The notes beneath the pieces are model-generated. The model searched no databases. It was given only the letters and a program-made list of their open reading frames with translations, and had not been told where the DNA came from. DNA of 64,000 nucleotides, from positions 1 to 64,000 of the forward strand of contig JAHZIX010000018.1 of NCBI GenBank assembly GCA_022601195.1. Reading direction: 5' to 3'. Made by a program: the position numbers and the translations under genes. The DNA comes from Deltaproteobacteria bacterium. Its GTDB lineage: Bacteria > Acidobacteriota > Thermoanaerobaculia > Multivoradales > JAHZIX01. Numbering within the stretch: position 1 is the stretch's first letter; every line of letters starts with the position of its first letter. Below are positions 53,288 through 63,600 of this stretch, piece by piece.

Positions 53288-53324
53288 CTGGCAATTTCAC
53301 CTGCTGATGCTGGGATATTCCACC
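53288..53324. repeat. possible relic of a CRISPR repeat
   Basis: This 37-nt stretch matches the consensus repeat of the array at 56916-57925 at 27 of 37 positions by my hand count, including GCTGGGA, ATTCC and CACC blocks and the GATGCTGGGA variant found in two array repeats. It lies just past the SNF2 stop codon, 3.6 kb from the array. Chance similarity is not excluded. Confidence 0.35.
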
Positions 53325-53356
53325 GCAAACCGCCCCCGATGCCGTGAGCTTCTTGA

Positions 53357-56300
53357 TCACGACAAGAGCTTAGCCAGGTCCTCCTGAGTCAGCGAGCGGA
53401 GCAAGCTGTTGTCAGCGCGGAGAATGGCATCGGCCAATTCCCGTTTCGATTGTTGCAATTGCAAAACTTTTTCTTCCACCGTATCCCGGGAGATGAGGGA
53501 ATAGGCAAAGACCGTTTGGGTTTGGCCGATTCGATGGGTACGGTCGATGGCCTGAGCCTCCACTGCCGGGTTCCACCAAGGGTCCAAAAGGAAAACATAC
53601 TCCGCCGCTGTTAGATTGAGACCCACCCCACCCGCTTTGAGACTGATCAGAAACACCTTGCATTCCGGATCTTCCTGAAACCGCTGGATACGCATCTCCC
53701 GCTTGCGGGTCCGTCCGTCGAGGTATTCGTAGGCTATCCCTCTTGCGTCCAGGCGGGAGCGGACAATAGAAAGCATCGAAGTGAATTGGGAAAATACCAG
53801 GCTCTTGTGACCGGCCCCGATAACCTCTTCCAGCTGAGACAACAGAACCGCTAACTTGGCACTGTCCTCCTCTCGCCGGGTGGGGTCCATGAGTCCCGGA
53901 TGACACGCCGCCTGGCGAAGCCGTAACAGGGCCTCCAACACCTGAATCTTGGATCGCCCCAAGCCCTGCTTCGCCACCTTGTCGAGAAGCAGCTGCTGGT
54001 AGTGCCGGCGCAGCTGATCGTAGTCCTTGCGCTGCTGGGGCAGCAGGTCGCAGTAGATGGGCTGTTGGACCTTGTCGGGGAGATCCGTCGCCACCTGAGC
54101 CTTGGTGCGGCGCAGGATGAAAGGTTTGATGGCGCCAGCGATGAGAGCCAGCCGCGGGTGCGGGGAACCATCTTCGTTTAGGGCGTCCTTGCCGACTCCT
54201 CGCAGTTGCTCGGAGCCACCGCCTGGCCCGAAGAGACCGGGGTTGAGAAAGTCGAGAATGCTCCTCAACTCTCCCAGGTGATTCTCGATGGGGGTCCCCG
54301 TGAGGGCGAGGCGATGCTGAGCCTGGAGGAGACGACAAGCCTTGGCGGTCGCCGACTTGGCGTTCTTCATGGCCTGAGCCTCGTCCAGAATGGCGTAGTC
54401 GAAATTCTGTTCCTTGAGGAAGGCAACATCCCTGCGCAGGGTGCCGTAAGTGGTGATCACCACGTCGAAGTCGTCGAAGGCGTCTCTCAGGTGGCGCCGC
54501 TTCGGCCCGGTATAGTCCAGGACCCGCACCAAGGGAGTAAACCGCTGCGCCTCGTTGATCCAGTTGAACACCAGAGACTTGGGCACGACGACGAGGGAGA
54601 CGGCTGGGCGCTCCTTTTCCGGGGTAGCCTTACTATGCCTCCCTTGCCGCCGGGACTCCAGCAATGCCAAAACCTGTACGGTCTTGCCCAATCCCATGTC
54701 GTCTGCCAAGCAGCCACCGAAACCGAAAGTGCGCAGAAAGTGGAGCCAGCCCAGGCCCGACTTCTGGTAATCCCGCAGCACCGCCTTGAAAGTCCGTGGT
54801 GCCTCCCGGGGCTTGACGCCGGAGAACTTGGCGAGCTGACGACGAGCCCGGGCCACCGCTTGATCGAATTTGATTTCCGGCTGGGCGACCAGTAGCGCAT
54901 CCATCAGCCCCACCTGGCTGCTGCGAAACCGCAGCCCCTGCTCCCCCAACTCTCCCAGCTGCGCCAGAGGCTCGAGTTTGTCGAGCCAGGATTCCGGCAA
55001 TAACCCCATGCTGCCATCATCCAACAACACCGTCTTCTCGCCCCGTTTCAGGGCTTGCAGCAGCCGAGGCAGCTCGACCCTCTGCTCCCCAAAATCCGCC
55101 GCTCCCCGGAGGTCGAACCAATCGATACTGGTGGACACCTCGAGATCCAACTCACCGGCTTCCCGGTAAAGCTGGCCCTCCGCCTCGACCCGCCAGCCCT
55201 CGCTGGTCAGAGTCTGCACCAGGCCGGCCAGCTGGCGATCCAGAAGCTTCAGGTTGACCCAATGCTCGGCATATTCATGGGGGACCTCCCGCACGCCCAG
55301 CTGCCGCAACCGAGCCAGAGCCGCTCCTTCCGCTTCGAAGTCACGCCTCAAGAACCTTGGAGGCTCCGGCCGGTAGACCCCTTGACGGCCATCCAGCCAG
55401 GAGACGGATTCGCCTTGGTAGTCGAACAGCAAAAAGGCTTCGAGGTCCTGTTTTCGGGTCAGCGACCAGCCCTCCCGGCGCTGGATCCTCAACTGCGGCG
55501 AGGGATGTCCCGCCAACTCCTCGTAATGCAGAGCTTCCGGCAGGCGAAGCTCCGGAGGCCGAGGCAAGGCCAGCAGGGTTCCAAGAAACCGATCCCGGTG
55601 GTCCGCCGGTATGGCGATCTCGCCCTCGCGCCGCAGCAGCGGAACGAAACCAAAGGCCCCTCCCACCGCCAACCGCGCCACTTGGTGGCGGTGAAAAATC
55701 AAACCTGACGAGGCCACCAAGGCCGGTTCGGAGAGAGGTAGCCGGGCCTCGCCCCGGTCCAGGAATCCGCGTAGCAGGAATCCCTCAACAGCGCTGGAGA
55801 CTTCTAGGGTCAGCGTCCAGGGTTCACCGCCGTCCCAGGTCACCGGGTGCACCTCCTTCGAGGCAGCCCCAGGCATCATCAACCTCCCTGTTTCCGCGGC
55901 GAGGCGCACCCAACTCGCCACGATCTCCCCCGGCACGGTCAGGCGTTTCGGGAGCTCCAGGTCACGCCCATACCCGTACCATCCCCGGCCCGCCGACTCC
56001 TCGGCACCGAGCAGCAGAGCCAGAAGCTGGCGGTCTACTGGGTCCGGAAGGAGGGGAATCACGTCTCGATCGAGGGCAGAAGATTTGAGCTTCCCCCAAT
56101 CGCCGTCCTTCTTCCGGTCCCGGCAGCGAAGGTCGATGACGACGGCATCTTTGCTCTCCGAAGAATCTACATTGAGAACGTAGAAAAGCTGCCGTCCTTC
56201 GAGCCAGGGCCGCTGGCCAGGGTCCACCCGAACCCCAGGCTGTTGGACCTCCTCCAAGCAGCTTTGCCAGGCTGGAACAGCCGGTTGGAGTCGACCGAAA

Positions 56301-56674
56301 CTCGAGCCCTCAGCGGTAGACTTCTCTGAGAGGAGAGAGTCTTCGACACCATCTACCGGCTCGAAATCCAAAACTGGAACACCGCGGGTAGACGGCAGGA
56401 GCCCCGCCTGTTCCGCTGCGAGAAGGGTTGCCCAGATGTGCTTGCACATCTCCAGGCGATCCCCAAAGTAGGGACAGGTACAGCTCCCCTCAACGAGCGC
56501 CTCCTGGAAACTCCAGAACACCGAAACGTCATAGTCCTGAGTCCCCGAGACAGAACTCTCCACCATACCGGGCTCGCTTCCGACAATCTTCACCCACCCC
56601 GCTTTCCAATAGCGGATTCCCCGCTGCCGAATGCGATTCGGTACGCCTGGCTCCAACCGTTTGGTCATGAGCAT
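53357..56674 (-). CDS. SWIM zinc finger SNF2-family helicase
   Basis: An 1105-residue ATP-dependent nucleic-acid translocase. AAGGA lies 8 nt before ATG 56674. The N-terminus has a SWIM zinc motif: CTCPYFGDRLEMCKH (65-79, CxC-x9-CxH). The middle (about 100-600) is the bacterial SNF2-specific region with poorly conserved beta domains. The helicase begins with DDMGLGKTVQVLALL (Walker A, near 656) and has LDEAQAMKN (DEAQ box, near 763), LTGTPIENHLGEL and, in the C-terminal lobe, SLKAGGVGLNLTAAEYVFLL and RTHRIGQTQTV. These proteins probably remodel protein-DNA or transcription complexes. It lies next to a CRISPR array but is a common housekeeping type, so no immune link is assumed. Confidence 0.94.
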   Translation of the reverse strand: MLMTKRLEPGVPNRIRQRGIRYWKAGWVKIVGSEPGMVESSVSGTQDYDVSVFWSFQEALVEGSCTCPYFGDRLEMCKHIWATLLAAEQAGLLPSTRGVPVLDFEPVDGVEDSLLSEKSTAEGSSFGRLQPAVPAWQSCLEEVQQPGVRVDPGQRPWLEGRQLFYVLNVDSSESKDAVVIDLRCRDRKKDGDWGKLKSSALDRDVIPLLPDPVDRQLLALLLGAEESAGRGWYGYGRDLELPKRLTVPGEIVASWVRLAAETGRLMMPGAASKEVHPVTWDGGEPWTLTLEVSSAVEGFLLRGFLDRGEARLPLSEPALVASSGLIFHRHQVARLAVGGAFGFVPLLRREGEIAIPADHRDRFLGTLLALPRPPELRLPEALHYEELAGHPSPQLRIQRREGWSLTRKQDLEAFLLFDYQGESVSWLDGRQGVYRPEPPRFLRRDFEAEGAALARLRQLGVREVPHEYAEHWVNLKLLDRQLAGLVQTLTSEGWRVEAEGQLYREAGELDLEVSTSIDWFDLRGAADFGEQRVELPRLLQALKRGEKTVLLDDGSMGLLPESWLDKLEPLAQLGELGEQGLRFRSSQVGLMDALLVAQPEIKFDQAVARARRQLAKFSGVKPREAPRTFKAVLRDYQKSGLGWLHFLRTFGFGGCLADDMGLGKTVQVLALLESRRQGRHSKATPEKERPAVSLVVVPKSLVFNWINEAQRFTPLVRVLDYTGPKRRHLRDAFDDFDVVITTYGTLRRDVAFLKEQNFDYAILDEAQAMKNAKSATAKACRLLQAQHRLALTGTPIENHLGELRSILDFLNPGLFGPGGGSEQLRGVGKDALNEDGSPHPRLALIAGAIKPFILRRTKAQVATDLPDKVQQPIYCDLLPQQRKDYDQLRRHYQQLLLDKVAKQGLGRSKIQVLEALLRLRQAACHPGLMDPTRREEDSAKLAVLLSQLEEVIGAGHKSLVFSQFTSMLSIVRSRLDARGIAYEYLDGRTRKREMRIQRFQEDPECKVFLISLKAGGVGLNLTAAEYVFLLDPWWNPAVEAQAIDRTHRIGQTQTVFAYSLISRDTVEEKVLQLQQSKRELADAILRADNSLLRSLTQEDLAKLLS

Positions 56675-56915
56675 TTGAAAAGTCCTTCATCCATGGCCTG
56701 CGGGGTCTCTTCCATCACCCAACGAAGTCTCGCTCCAGAGGAAAAACCGCTGGAATTGAGCCCTTCAGCTACCAACAAAAGTCAGGATAACTCGCCTCCG
56801 CTCTTTCTGCAGCTGAAAATGGGGTCACCGGCCGTTTACAGGGAGAGTGCAGGGCACCCTTCGGCGCACCTGATTGGAGGGGCTGGTTGGGTTCCAGTGG
56901 CTGTATTGGGGGTTG
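56675..56915. other. gap between the SNF2 gene and the CRISPR array
   Basis: About 240 bases at the trailer side of the array and upstream of the SNF2 start. No further repeat copy is seen here, and no cas gene. Confidence 0.4.
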
Positions 56916-57925
56916 AGGGCAATCCCACCCGCTGCTGCTGGGAAATTCCGCCTCCTATTGGGCGGAGAGCGGTGCTTAAGAAGTGTGGAGGTCGCAATCC
57001 CACCCTCAGCTACTGGGAAATTCCGCCTGGGCTGGCGACTCTACCGTTATCAACCTAGAGACAGAAAGGTCGCAATCCCACCCACAGCTGCTGGGAAATT
57101 CCACCGGTCAAGATTGAGCAGCAGGACAGCGGGTTCGTTCAGGTGTCGCAATCCCACCCACAGCTGCTGGGAAATTCCACCACTCTCAGATATCTCGCAA
57201 GCGAAGTCGAGGACGGACCGTCGCAATCCCACCCACAGATGCTGGGAACTTCCGCCAACTTATTGAGACCGGAAAGGCAGAAGCGGCGATAAGAGTCGCA
57301 ATCCCACCCACAGATGCTGGGAAGTTCAGCCTCTCTTTTGGAACGACTATGATCGCTTTGCTTCGGTAGTCGCAATCCCACCAGCAGCTGCTGGGAAGTT
57401 CCACCTCTCCACTTGGGGCGGTTGTTATTGAGCAGAACATTACTGTCGCAATCCCACCCACAGCTGCAGGGATGTTCCGCCTTGCAGCGGCTACTACGCC
57501 CGCTTTATGAGTGACGAGGTCGCAATCCCACCCACAGCTGCTGGGATGTTCCGCCAGGACAAGGAATATTTGGAGAGAGGATTCTCAATCTGTCGCAATC
57601 CCACCCACAGCTGCTGGGAAATTCCGCCGATAGAAGGTCGCTCCGGGAAAGGAGTGGCTGTCGTCAGTCGCAATCCCACCCACAGCTGCTGGGAAATTAC
57701 GCCTCCCGCGGGTGTACCCTTCCAGCCGAGTCTGGCAACGTCGCAATCCCACTATCAGCTGCTGGGAAGTTCCGCCACATCGCCCTGAGCTCTTCGCACG
57801 CGACAGAGATGTCAGTCGCAATCCCACCCGCAGCTGCTGGGAAATTCCGCCTTGATGCGGCAGTTTTGCTTGCATCGAGAGATGAGGAGTCGCAATCCCA
57901 CCCACAGCTGCTGGAAAGTTCCGCC
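56916..57925 (-). CRISPR. 14-repeat CRISPR array with degenerate repeats
   Basis: Fourteen 37-nt repeats begin at 56916, 56991, 57069, 57145, 57220, 57295, 57369, 57445, 57519, 57592, 57667, 57740, 57815 and 57889. Spacers are 36-41 nt and unrelated to each other. On the plus strand the repeat starts GTCGCAATCCCACCC and ends GGGAAATTCCGCC. On the minus strand it ends GGGATTGCGAC, like the 3' end (crRNA handle ATTGCGAC) of many type I/III repeats, so I assign the minus strand. The leftmost repeat has lost the GTC, as expected of a trailer end. Most repeats differ from the consensus at one to four positions, rare in active arrays. No cas gene lies in the window. Confidence 0.93.
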
Positions 57926-58371
57926 TGTACCCTCGGGAACCCTCTTAGAATCAAGGGTTTCCAAGGGCATTTTTCGTTACCCCTCCAAATTCAGTTGTCA
58001 AAGACCCTCCGGAAGCCCCAAGCCGAAACAGCTCTACCCTCATAAATAGCTGATTACAAAACAGTTACGGAAAAAGTCGTTACCTATCGCAAAAAAGGGC
58101 GAAAAGCGTTGGCATGTCGTTTGCCGTATTCCAGGCTCTCGTCCCCACCCCGAGCACTCTTCTCAATAGGGTTAGTTGCCGTCCGTTCGGTTTCGTTGAA
58201 CCTGGGAAGAAAAAAACGACTCCAATCGGCACAGCCATAGCTCACTCCCCTAGTAAGTGAGTCCCCTTCTGCCAAGTTTTGTTGAGATCAGATCGAAAAT
58301 AGATCGAAAGAAGTCCCCGCCCCTGAGACCCCAAAGCGGACACCATCTCAGCCTGGGGTTTCCACCCCAGG
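57926..58371 (-). promoter_or_regulatory. presumed CRISPR leader and adjoining intergenic region
   Basis: If the array is read from the minus strand, its leader is the right-hand flank. The part 58040-58110 is AT-rich (GATTACAAAACAGTTACGG), as leaders usually are. I could not define promoter hexamers with confidence. The rest has no supported gene. Confidence 0.4.
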
Positions 58372-58373
58372 CT
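58350..58373 (-). terminator. 10-bp hairpin overlapping the subtilase stop codon
   Basis: AGCCTGGGGT (58350-58359) pairs perfectly with ACCCCAGGCT (58364-58373) around the tetraloop GGAA (minus strand), a GNRA type. It overlaps the stop codon at 58372-58374. No T-run follows. Likely terminates or stabilises the CHAT-subtilase transcript. Confidence 0.6.
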
Positions 58374-60351
58374 ATTCCGACGTCAGCACCGTCGAGCTCG
58401 TCGAACCACCACCATCCTTCTTGAAGCTCAACACTCCGCTGGTGCAGCCGTCGATATCCAGGTCGTCTACCCGAGCCCGATCCCCCGCTACGAGGGGGGT
58501 CTCGATTTCGTTGAAGCTGTAGGTGACGCCGCAGGCCTGGAGGGTGGGGGCCTCGAGCTCTCCCTGAAACTCCTCATCGATTTCGATCGAAAGGGTTTGT
58601 TTCGTGAGCACGAAGAGGCAGACCGGGCAGGGGTCCATTCCCGGTTGAGGGTGCAGCCAGGGGGAGGTGCGAGCTCCGGAATACTGAAGGAAGGGGCAGG
58701 GATCCAGGGGTTCGCCGAAGGCGGGGCTGTAGAGAGGTTCCTGGCCGGCGCAGACCGTTGCAGGAGAGGCGATTTGGGTTAAGTCGAGGGCGGAAATCGT
58801 GTTGTAGGGGTTGGTGTCAGCTGCGGTCACTCCATTGGAAGCGGGAACCCAGGCGGTACAGGTGAAGGGCTGGCAGGAGGGCTCGTCGCAGCCGTCGTCG
58901 AGAGCCGAGCAAAGGGAGACTCGGTGGACTTGGGAAGTGCGCTGGGTGGACTGGGCCGGGCAGCCCTCTCCGGACTCGACAAAACAAGCGAAGTCGACCG
59001 CTTGAGCCAGTGGATCTCCCGACTGGTGCAACTGGTCCATGATCTGGGGTCCGTCGAGGGAGCCCCTGTGATGCCACAGGGCGGCGGCACTGGTGGCGAC
59101 GAGGACTGAGGCGACGGAGCTTCCCGTTAAGACAGCGCTCGCCCGACCGAGGCCGGCCGCGGCTGTGGCGTGGTCGCCATAGGCCACCAGGGGAGGTGAG
59201 CTCAAGGGCCGTGCGTTCGGTAGCGGGTTGCCGTCCGCTCGAATGGCGGCGGCGGCGAAGACCAGAGGTTGGTAGGCACTACTGGAATCCTGGCAGGACC
59301 GCGGTCGCCGCTCCCAGGCCGCTGGCAGGAGAGGCCCGGGAGTCACCCCCCGGAGCGCCTCGTAGTTACCGGCGGCTGCAATGGTTACAGCTCCCTGGCA
59401 GGCTGCGTACTCCAAGGCTTGGTAGACCGCCTGCACCGCTGGCGGCATGGCGAAAACGTTGCCCTCCAGACCGCCGAAGAGCTCTCCATCCCAACCGATG
59501 GAAAGATTGATCACCAGGGGCCGGGGAGAGGGCTCCCCCTGCCATTCCCGAACCTCTTGGTAGAGAGCCTCTGCTAGGTCTCCCAAGAGACCTAGAAACC
59601 CGCCGTGGGTGGTGTCGCGGCGGCTCCCCTGGCGATCCCAGGGGTCGAAAGAGATATAGGCCAGAGACAGGCGAGGAACGACTTCCACCAGACACGGCTC
59701 CTGAGCAGCGCAGGCCATGGCTTTCGCCAGCCGCTGGAGGGTTTCGCCGTGGCGGGAGGTCTCCGGCTCCCCCCCGGGGTTGTTGCCAAGGTCCGGAGAG
59801 GTGTCGAGGATGGCGAGACGGGTCGGGGGTTCCTGGGAGAGGGCAAGGTGGAGGCCCCCTCTGCCCTGGTCCAGAAAGCGAGCCTCCAACGGGGGCCGGA
59901 GCGCTTCCACCAGGCTATCCGCCTGCAAGGTCAACGCCATGGCATCCTCCGCTCGGCTGCTGAGAGCCAGCCCCGAGAGGGAGGAAAGAGCAGCCGGTGT
60001 GACCGGACCCGACGGGGTGAATTGGTATACACAGAAGGGTCGAAGCTTGGCCGGAACGCTACTCCAATCGAAGGCGTCCAGACCAAAGAGGTGGCGGACG
60101 GACCAGGGATATCCCGGGTCGGGACACGGTCCCTTGACGACAGACTTAATACCGATGTGCCGCCACTGGCTGAGAGCACTGGCCGCTAGAAGGGGCGGAT
60201 CTTCCGCTGGAGCCGCCCAGGTGATGGATCCCAGACCAAGGGGTGCCAAGCCAGAGGATGCCAGTACACCCAAGAAAACAAGGGCTTCCCACCCCACCCT
60301 TCTACGCCTCTGTTCGATTCGCCAACACGACTCTTGCCTATTCCAGTCCAT
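58372..60351 (-). CDS. exported subtilase-family (S8) serine peptidase
   Basis: A 659-residue protein. ATG 60351 is chosen for AGGAGGAG 7 nt upstream; a longer frame to 60537 has no such signal. N-terminus: positively charged, then hydrophobic (WEALVFLGVLASSGLAPLGL), a signal peptide. Catalytic triad: LAILDTSPD (Asp near 183), SRHGETL (His near 201) and LTGSSVASVLVATSAAALW (Ser near 411), in order D-H-S. The oxyanion region ITIAAAGNYEALRG is written VTIAAAGNYEALRG here. After the catalytic part comes a Cys-rich tail of about 200 residues (CSALDDGCDEPSCQPFTC, DPCPVCLF). It follows the CHAT gene on the same strand, with an 18-nt inverted repeat between them. Confidence 0.88.
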   Translation of the reverse strand: MDWNRQESCWRIEQRRRRVGWEALVFLGVLASSGLAPLGLGSITWAAPAEDPPLLAASALSQWRHIGIKSVVKGPCPDPGYPWSVRHLFGLDAFDWSSVPAKLRPFCVYQFTPSGPVTPAALSSLSGLALSSRAEDAMALTLQADSLVEALRPPLEARFLDQGRGGLHLALSQEPPTRLAILDTSPDLGNNPGGEPETSRHGETLQRLAKAMACAAQEPCLVEVVPRLSLAYISFDPWDRQGSRRDTTHGGFLGLLGDLAEALYQEVREWQGEPSPRPLVINLSIGWDGELFGGLEGNVFAMPPAVQAVYQALEYAACQGAVTIAAAGNYEALRGVTPGPLLPAAWERRPRSCQDSSSAYQPLVFAAAAIRADGNPLPNARPLSSPPLVAYGDHATAAAGLGRASAVLTGSSVASVLVATSAAALWHHRGSLDGPQIMDQLHQSGDPLAQAVDFACFVESGEGCPAQSTQRTSQVHRVSLCSALDDGCDEPSCQPFTCTAWVPASNGVTAADTNPYNTISALDLTQIASPATVCAGQEPLYSPAFGEPLDPCPFLQYSGARTSPWLHPQPGMDPCPVCLFVLTKQTLSIEIDEEFQGELEAPTLQACGVTYSFNEIETPLVAGDRARVDDLDIDGCTSGVLSFKKDGGGSTSSTVLTSE

Positions 60352-60450
60352 GAACACTCCTCCTGGCTCTATATAGGACTTAGCCGCGGCGGCTGACTTT
60401 CTGACAGAAGAGAGGCAAATTTTCTGCGCAAGGCCGGAGAAAGGAGGGGT

Positions 60451-60632
60451 TAGCCCGAACTTCTCACCGACTTCGTCGCGAGACACCGAAGATGCCTGGA
60501 AATCCAAGGAAGAGGGCGTTTTCTGGGACGCAGGCATAGTTGCACTCTGTCGAGAAGCAGAACCGCCATCTGACGCAGGAGATCTAGGCAGATCCGGTGT
60601 CGCAGTAGAAGGTTGGTGAGAAGTTCGGGCTA
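60451..60632. repeat. perfect 18-nt inverted repeat between the CHAT and subtilase genes
   Basis: TAGCCCGAACTTCTCACC (60451-60468) is the exact reverse complement of 60615-60632. The arms are 146 nt apart. The right arm includes the CHAT stop codon (60630-60632). In the minus-strand transcript the two arms could form an 18-bp stem around the intergenic leader of the subtilase. No direct target-site duplication is visible at the ends, so a transposon origin is not supported. Confidence 0.7.
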
Positions 60633-63600
60633 GCGCTCCAAGACGCGGAAGGCAGCCCAGTCGGTACCCTGGCGGATCTCCGGCTCCAGCTGGGCTCGAC
60701 GCAGGGCCTCCGCCAGGGAGAGATCTCCCTGCCAGTGGCGGTAGAGGGCGCCCACCATGGCGGCGGCGGCCTGGTCGTCAACGGCTCTCGATGAAGAGAG
60801 CACCTCTCGACTTCCACCCACCAGGAAGGCCTCGGCGAGGCTCAAAGCAGGCCCCGAGACTCCCCGACCCGGGCGGCCCGTGTCACAGGCGGCGAGCACT
60901 ACCGAAGCCGGCAGGGAGGGTGAGGCTAAAACGTCACCTACGGAGAGCTTTCCCGAGTCGGCGAGACGCAGAGCGCCACCGAGGCCGTCTCCGAAGTCTG
61001 CATGCCCACTAAAATGAAAGACGCTCGCTCCTTCCAGATCGACCAACACCTGGCGACGAGTCGACGCCCCCCCCGTCAACCAGCTCACCGCCAAGGCTCG
61101 CTGGTGAAGGCGGCTCGTGACGGTCGAGGCCTCCCGGCCCGCCGCCGGCAGAGTTTCCGTGGGATCGGTGACCACCAACGCCTGACGCTGAAACGCCGGG
61201 GGGACCGAGGCATCCTCCTCAAGGGCATCCTCCCCAAGGTCTAGGCCATAGACCACAGAAGCTTGGGCCAGCAGAGGGGCACCGTCGACCGGCAAGGCGT
61301 GGAAATCAACGCCCCGCAGCCATCCATGACTGTAGATCCGCACCTGTTGGGCCGTAGCGAGGCGCTTCCGGAACGGTCCGAGAAGACGCACCGCTAGCTC
61401 CTCCGAAGGTAGCTCTCGAGGCAATGGGCCCAGGCGCGCCACCTGGATGTCGCCAGTGCTGCCGGAGTCGAAGTCGAGGTCGAGGGCGAAGCCAACCCAT
61501 CCGCCTACGACCGGGTGGTAGAGAAGAATCACCTCACCCTCCCCCGGCACGAGAGCCCCCTCGACCTTCGCCAAACCCTTGGCATCCAAGAGAGCAAAGG
61601 ATTGATCCAGGGCCTGCCGCAGCTCTTCCGACCGCTGGCGGCGCAATAGCTCTCCCCCCTTCCGCTGACTTCCCGCCTGCCGCCAAGCGTCTCCAAGACT
61701 CGCGTCGAGCTCCGCTGCCAGGGCTTCATAACGAGCTAGAGATCGGCTCCATTGGAGCCTCTCCTCCGGGTCGAGACCGGCGACTCGCTCCTTGAAAACC
61801 AAACCTCGGAGCACCCGAGAGCGGGACCGCCGGGCGGCCTGAAAGGCCTCCTGGCGAAGGCCCAAATCCAGCAGCAAGGGGAGGTAGGACCGGGTAGAGC
61901 CTTCCACCGCCACCATGGAGGTAGCCCGCCCCAAGCCCACCGGCGAACGTAGGCTGATGTCGTCGAGGAGCCCCTCGGCACTCGCGTAGGCTCTTAAGGC
62001 CTCTTGGGACCGCCCAGCGGCCTCCGCCACCCGAGCCTGGCCGAATAGCGCTCGCCACTCCGCCTCCGGCGAAAGGGCGACGACAGCTAGCTCCTGAAGT
62101 CTCGAAAAACCGTCAGCCGCCCGCTCCAGGCGTCCCCGGCGTTCGTCGAGGCGCGACTGGAGATCCAGATGCCATAGGAGAAGTCGGGGCGAGGCGTTGC
62201 CGAGATCGGCCCGGGCCTTCTCGAGATGCTCCTCGGCGGCCTCCAAGTCCCCGCGGTGAAAGCGAGCGAAGCCGAGATTGATTTGGATGCTAGCTCGGCC
62301 CACGGTCTGGCAGGATGGTCCCGCTGCCAGGGCTTCCAGAGCTTCTTCGAGGAGAGGCAGGGGGTCCTCCGCTGGGGAGGGTTCGACCGGGGTACCTTCG
62401 GCAGGGGAGCCCGCTTCGAGCTTGAGAATACGGTCCCACCCCACGTTGTTGAAGAGAGTGGCCCGTTGGCAACCATTGAGCTGTTCCAGGTACCCCGCAT
62501 CTGAGGTCAGCCGGTCGAAGAGCTCGCGGGCCTCTTCCCCTCGGCCCAGGCGCTGCAGTACGCGGCCCAAGATTTGAGAGATGGCTCCCAGACCTGCCGC
62601 ATCCGCCAGGTGCTCCCGCTGTTCCTGAGCCCTGTTCAGGAAAAGCAGGGCGTTTCGTAGATCGCCGTTGTAGAGCGCTAGGGTGCCCCGGTAGTAGGCC
62701 TGACGATAGGCGGCGTCGGCATCCCCCACCGGCGGCAGGGGCATCTCTTGTAACTCTTGGAGAGCCGTTCGAAAATCGCCAAGGTCACTGTAGGAGATGT
62801 GGATCAACAGGCACCGGTCAGCGATCTCCTCTCCAACATCTCCCTTTTGCTGGTGCTCCGAAATGGCCTGGCGAAGCAGCTCCCGAGCTTTCACCGGATG
62901 GCCGGACCTCTGTTCTATGCGCGCCAGCAGCCCCAAGGCCCTTCCGTACCAACGGTCCTCGGAAGAGGCGCCGACGAGATGCTGCTCCACCAATAAGCGA
63001 GCCTCTTTCAGCTGCCCGGAGCGGCCTATCTCTCGAGCTTTGCGGAAGACATCGGGCAGGGGCCACTGCTGGACGGGCAATACGAACTTTGCTGTCGCTC
63101 CACCCCCGCTGGCCGAAACCTCCAACCTTTCGAGCTGTGAAGCGCTGACTCGAAAGAGCCGCCCGCCAGCATTGGCTTCTCCCACCACCGGCTCCCCTAG
63201 GGGAAAAGCCCGGAGTTGGAGGTCCGCCCCGGGCGCCGCCCACGCCCAGACCCGCACCTCAGCCCCAGGGCCCAGAACGCAGATGGGAGCCCCTAGGGGC
63301 CCAGAAACCGAGCCAGAAGCCGAGCCAGAAGCCGAGCCGGATGTCGAACAGCCAGAGAACTCAACCTTCAGCGCCAAAGGCTCACGGGAAGCCTCGCGTG
63401 AGGACCGAGGCTCAGATGGAGAACAGGCAAAAAGGGCAGTCAGGGAGAGGAAAGCGACCCAACGACCTCTCCCAGCAGCTCGGAGCCCCGAGAACCGAAA
63501 TCGCGAAGATCGCCGCCGATCTAGGGCTCTGGAATGGGCTCTCGGAGGGTTTCTGGGAGGGACTCGAGGAGGATCTCTTGGCGCATCCAGCGAACGGTTT

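Noticed and set aside
53357-57925. SNF2 helicase beside CRISPR as a possible DISARM-like or CRISPR-linked defence unit
   Set aside because: The helicase is of the common SWIM type and no methyltransferase, DUF1998, PLD-nuclease partner or cas gene adjoins it.
56874-57954. Several overlapping open frames on both strands across the repeat array, with repeated peptide blocks such as CGWDCD
   Set aside because: They arise because repeat plus spacer is close to a multiple of three; their repeated peptide is the translated CRISPR repeat, and there is no ribosome-binding site.
60451-60632. 18-nt inverted repeat as ends of a small transposable element
   Set aside because: No target-site duplication, no second copy in the window, and the right arm includes a gene's stop codon.
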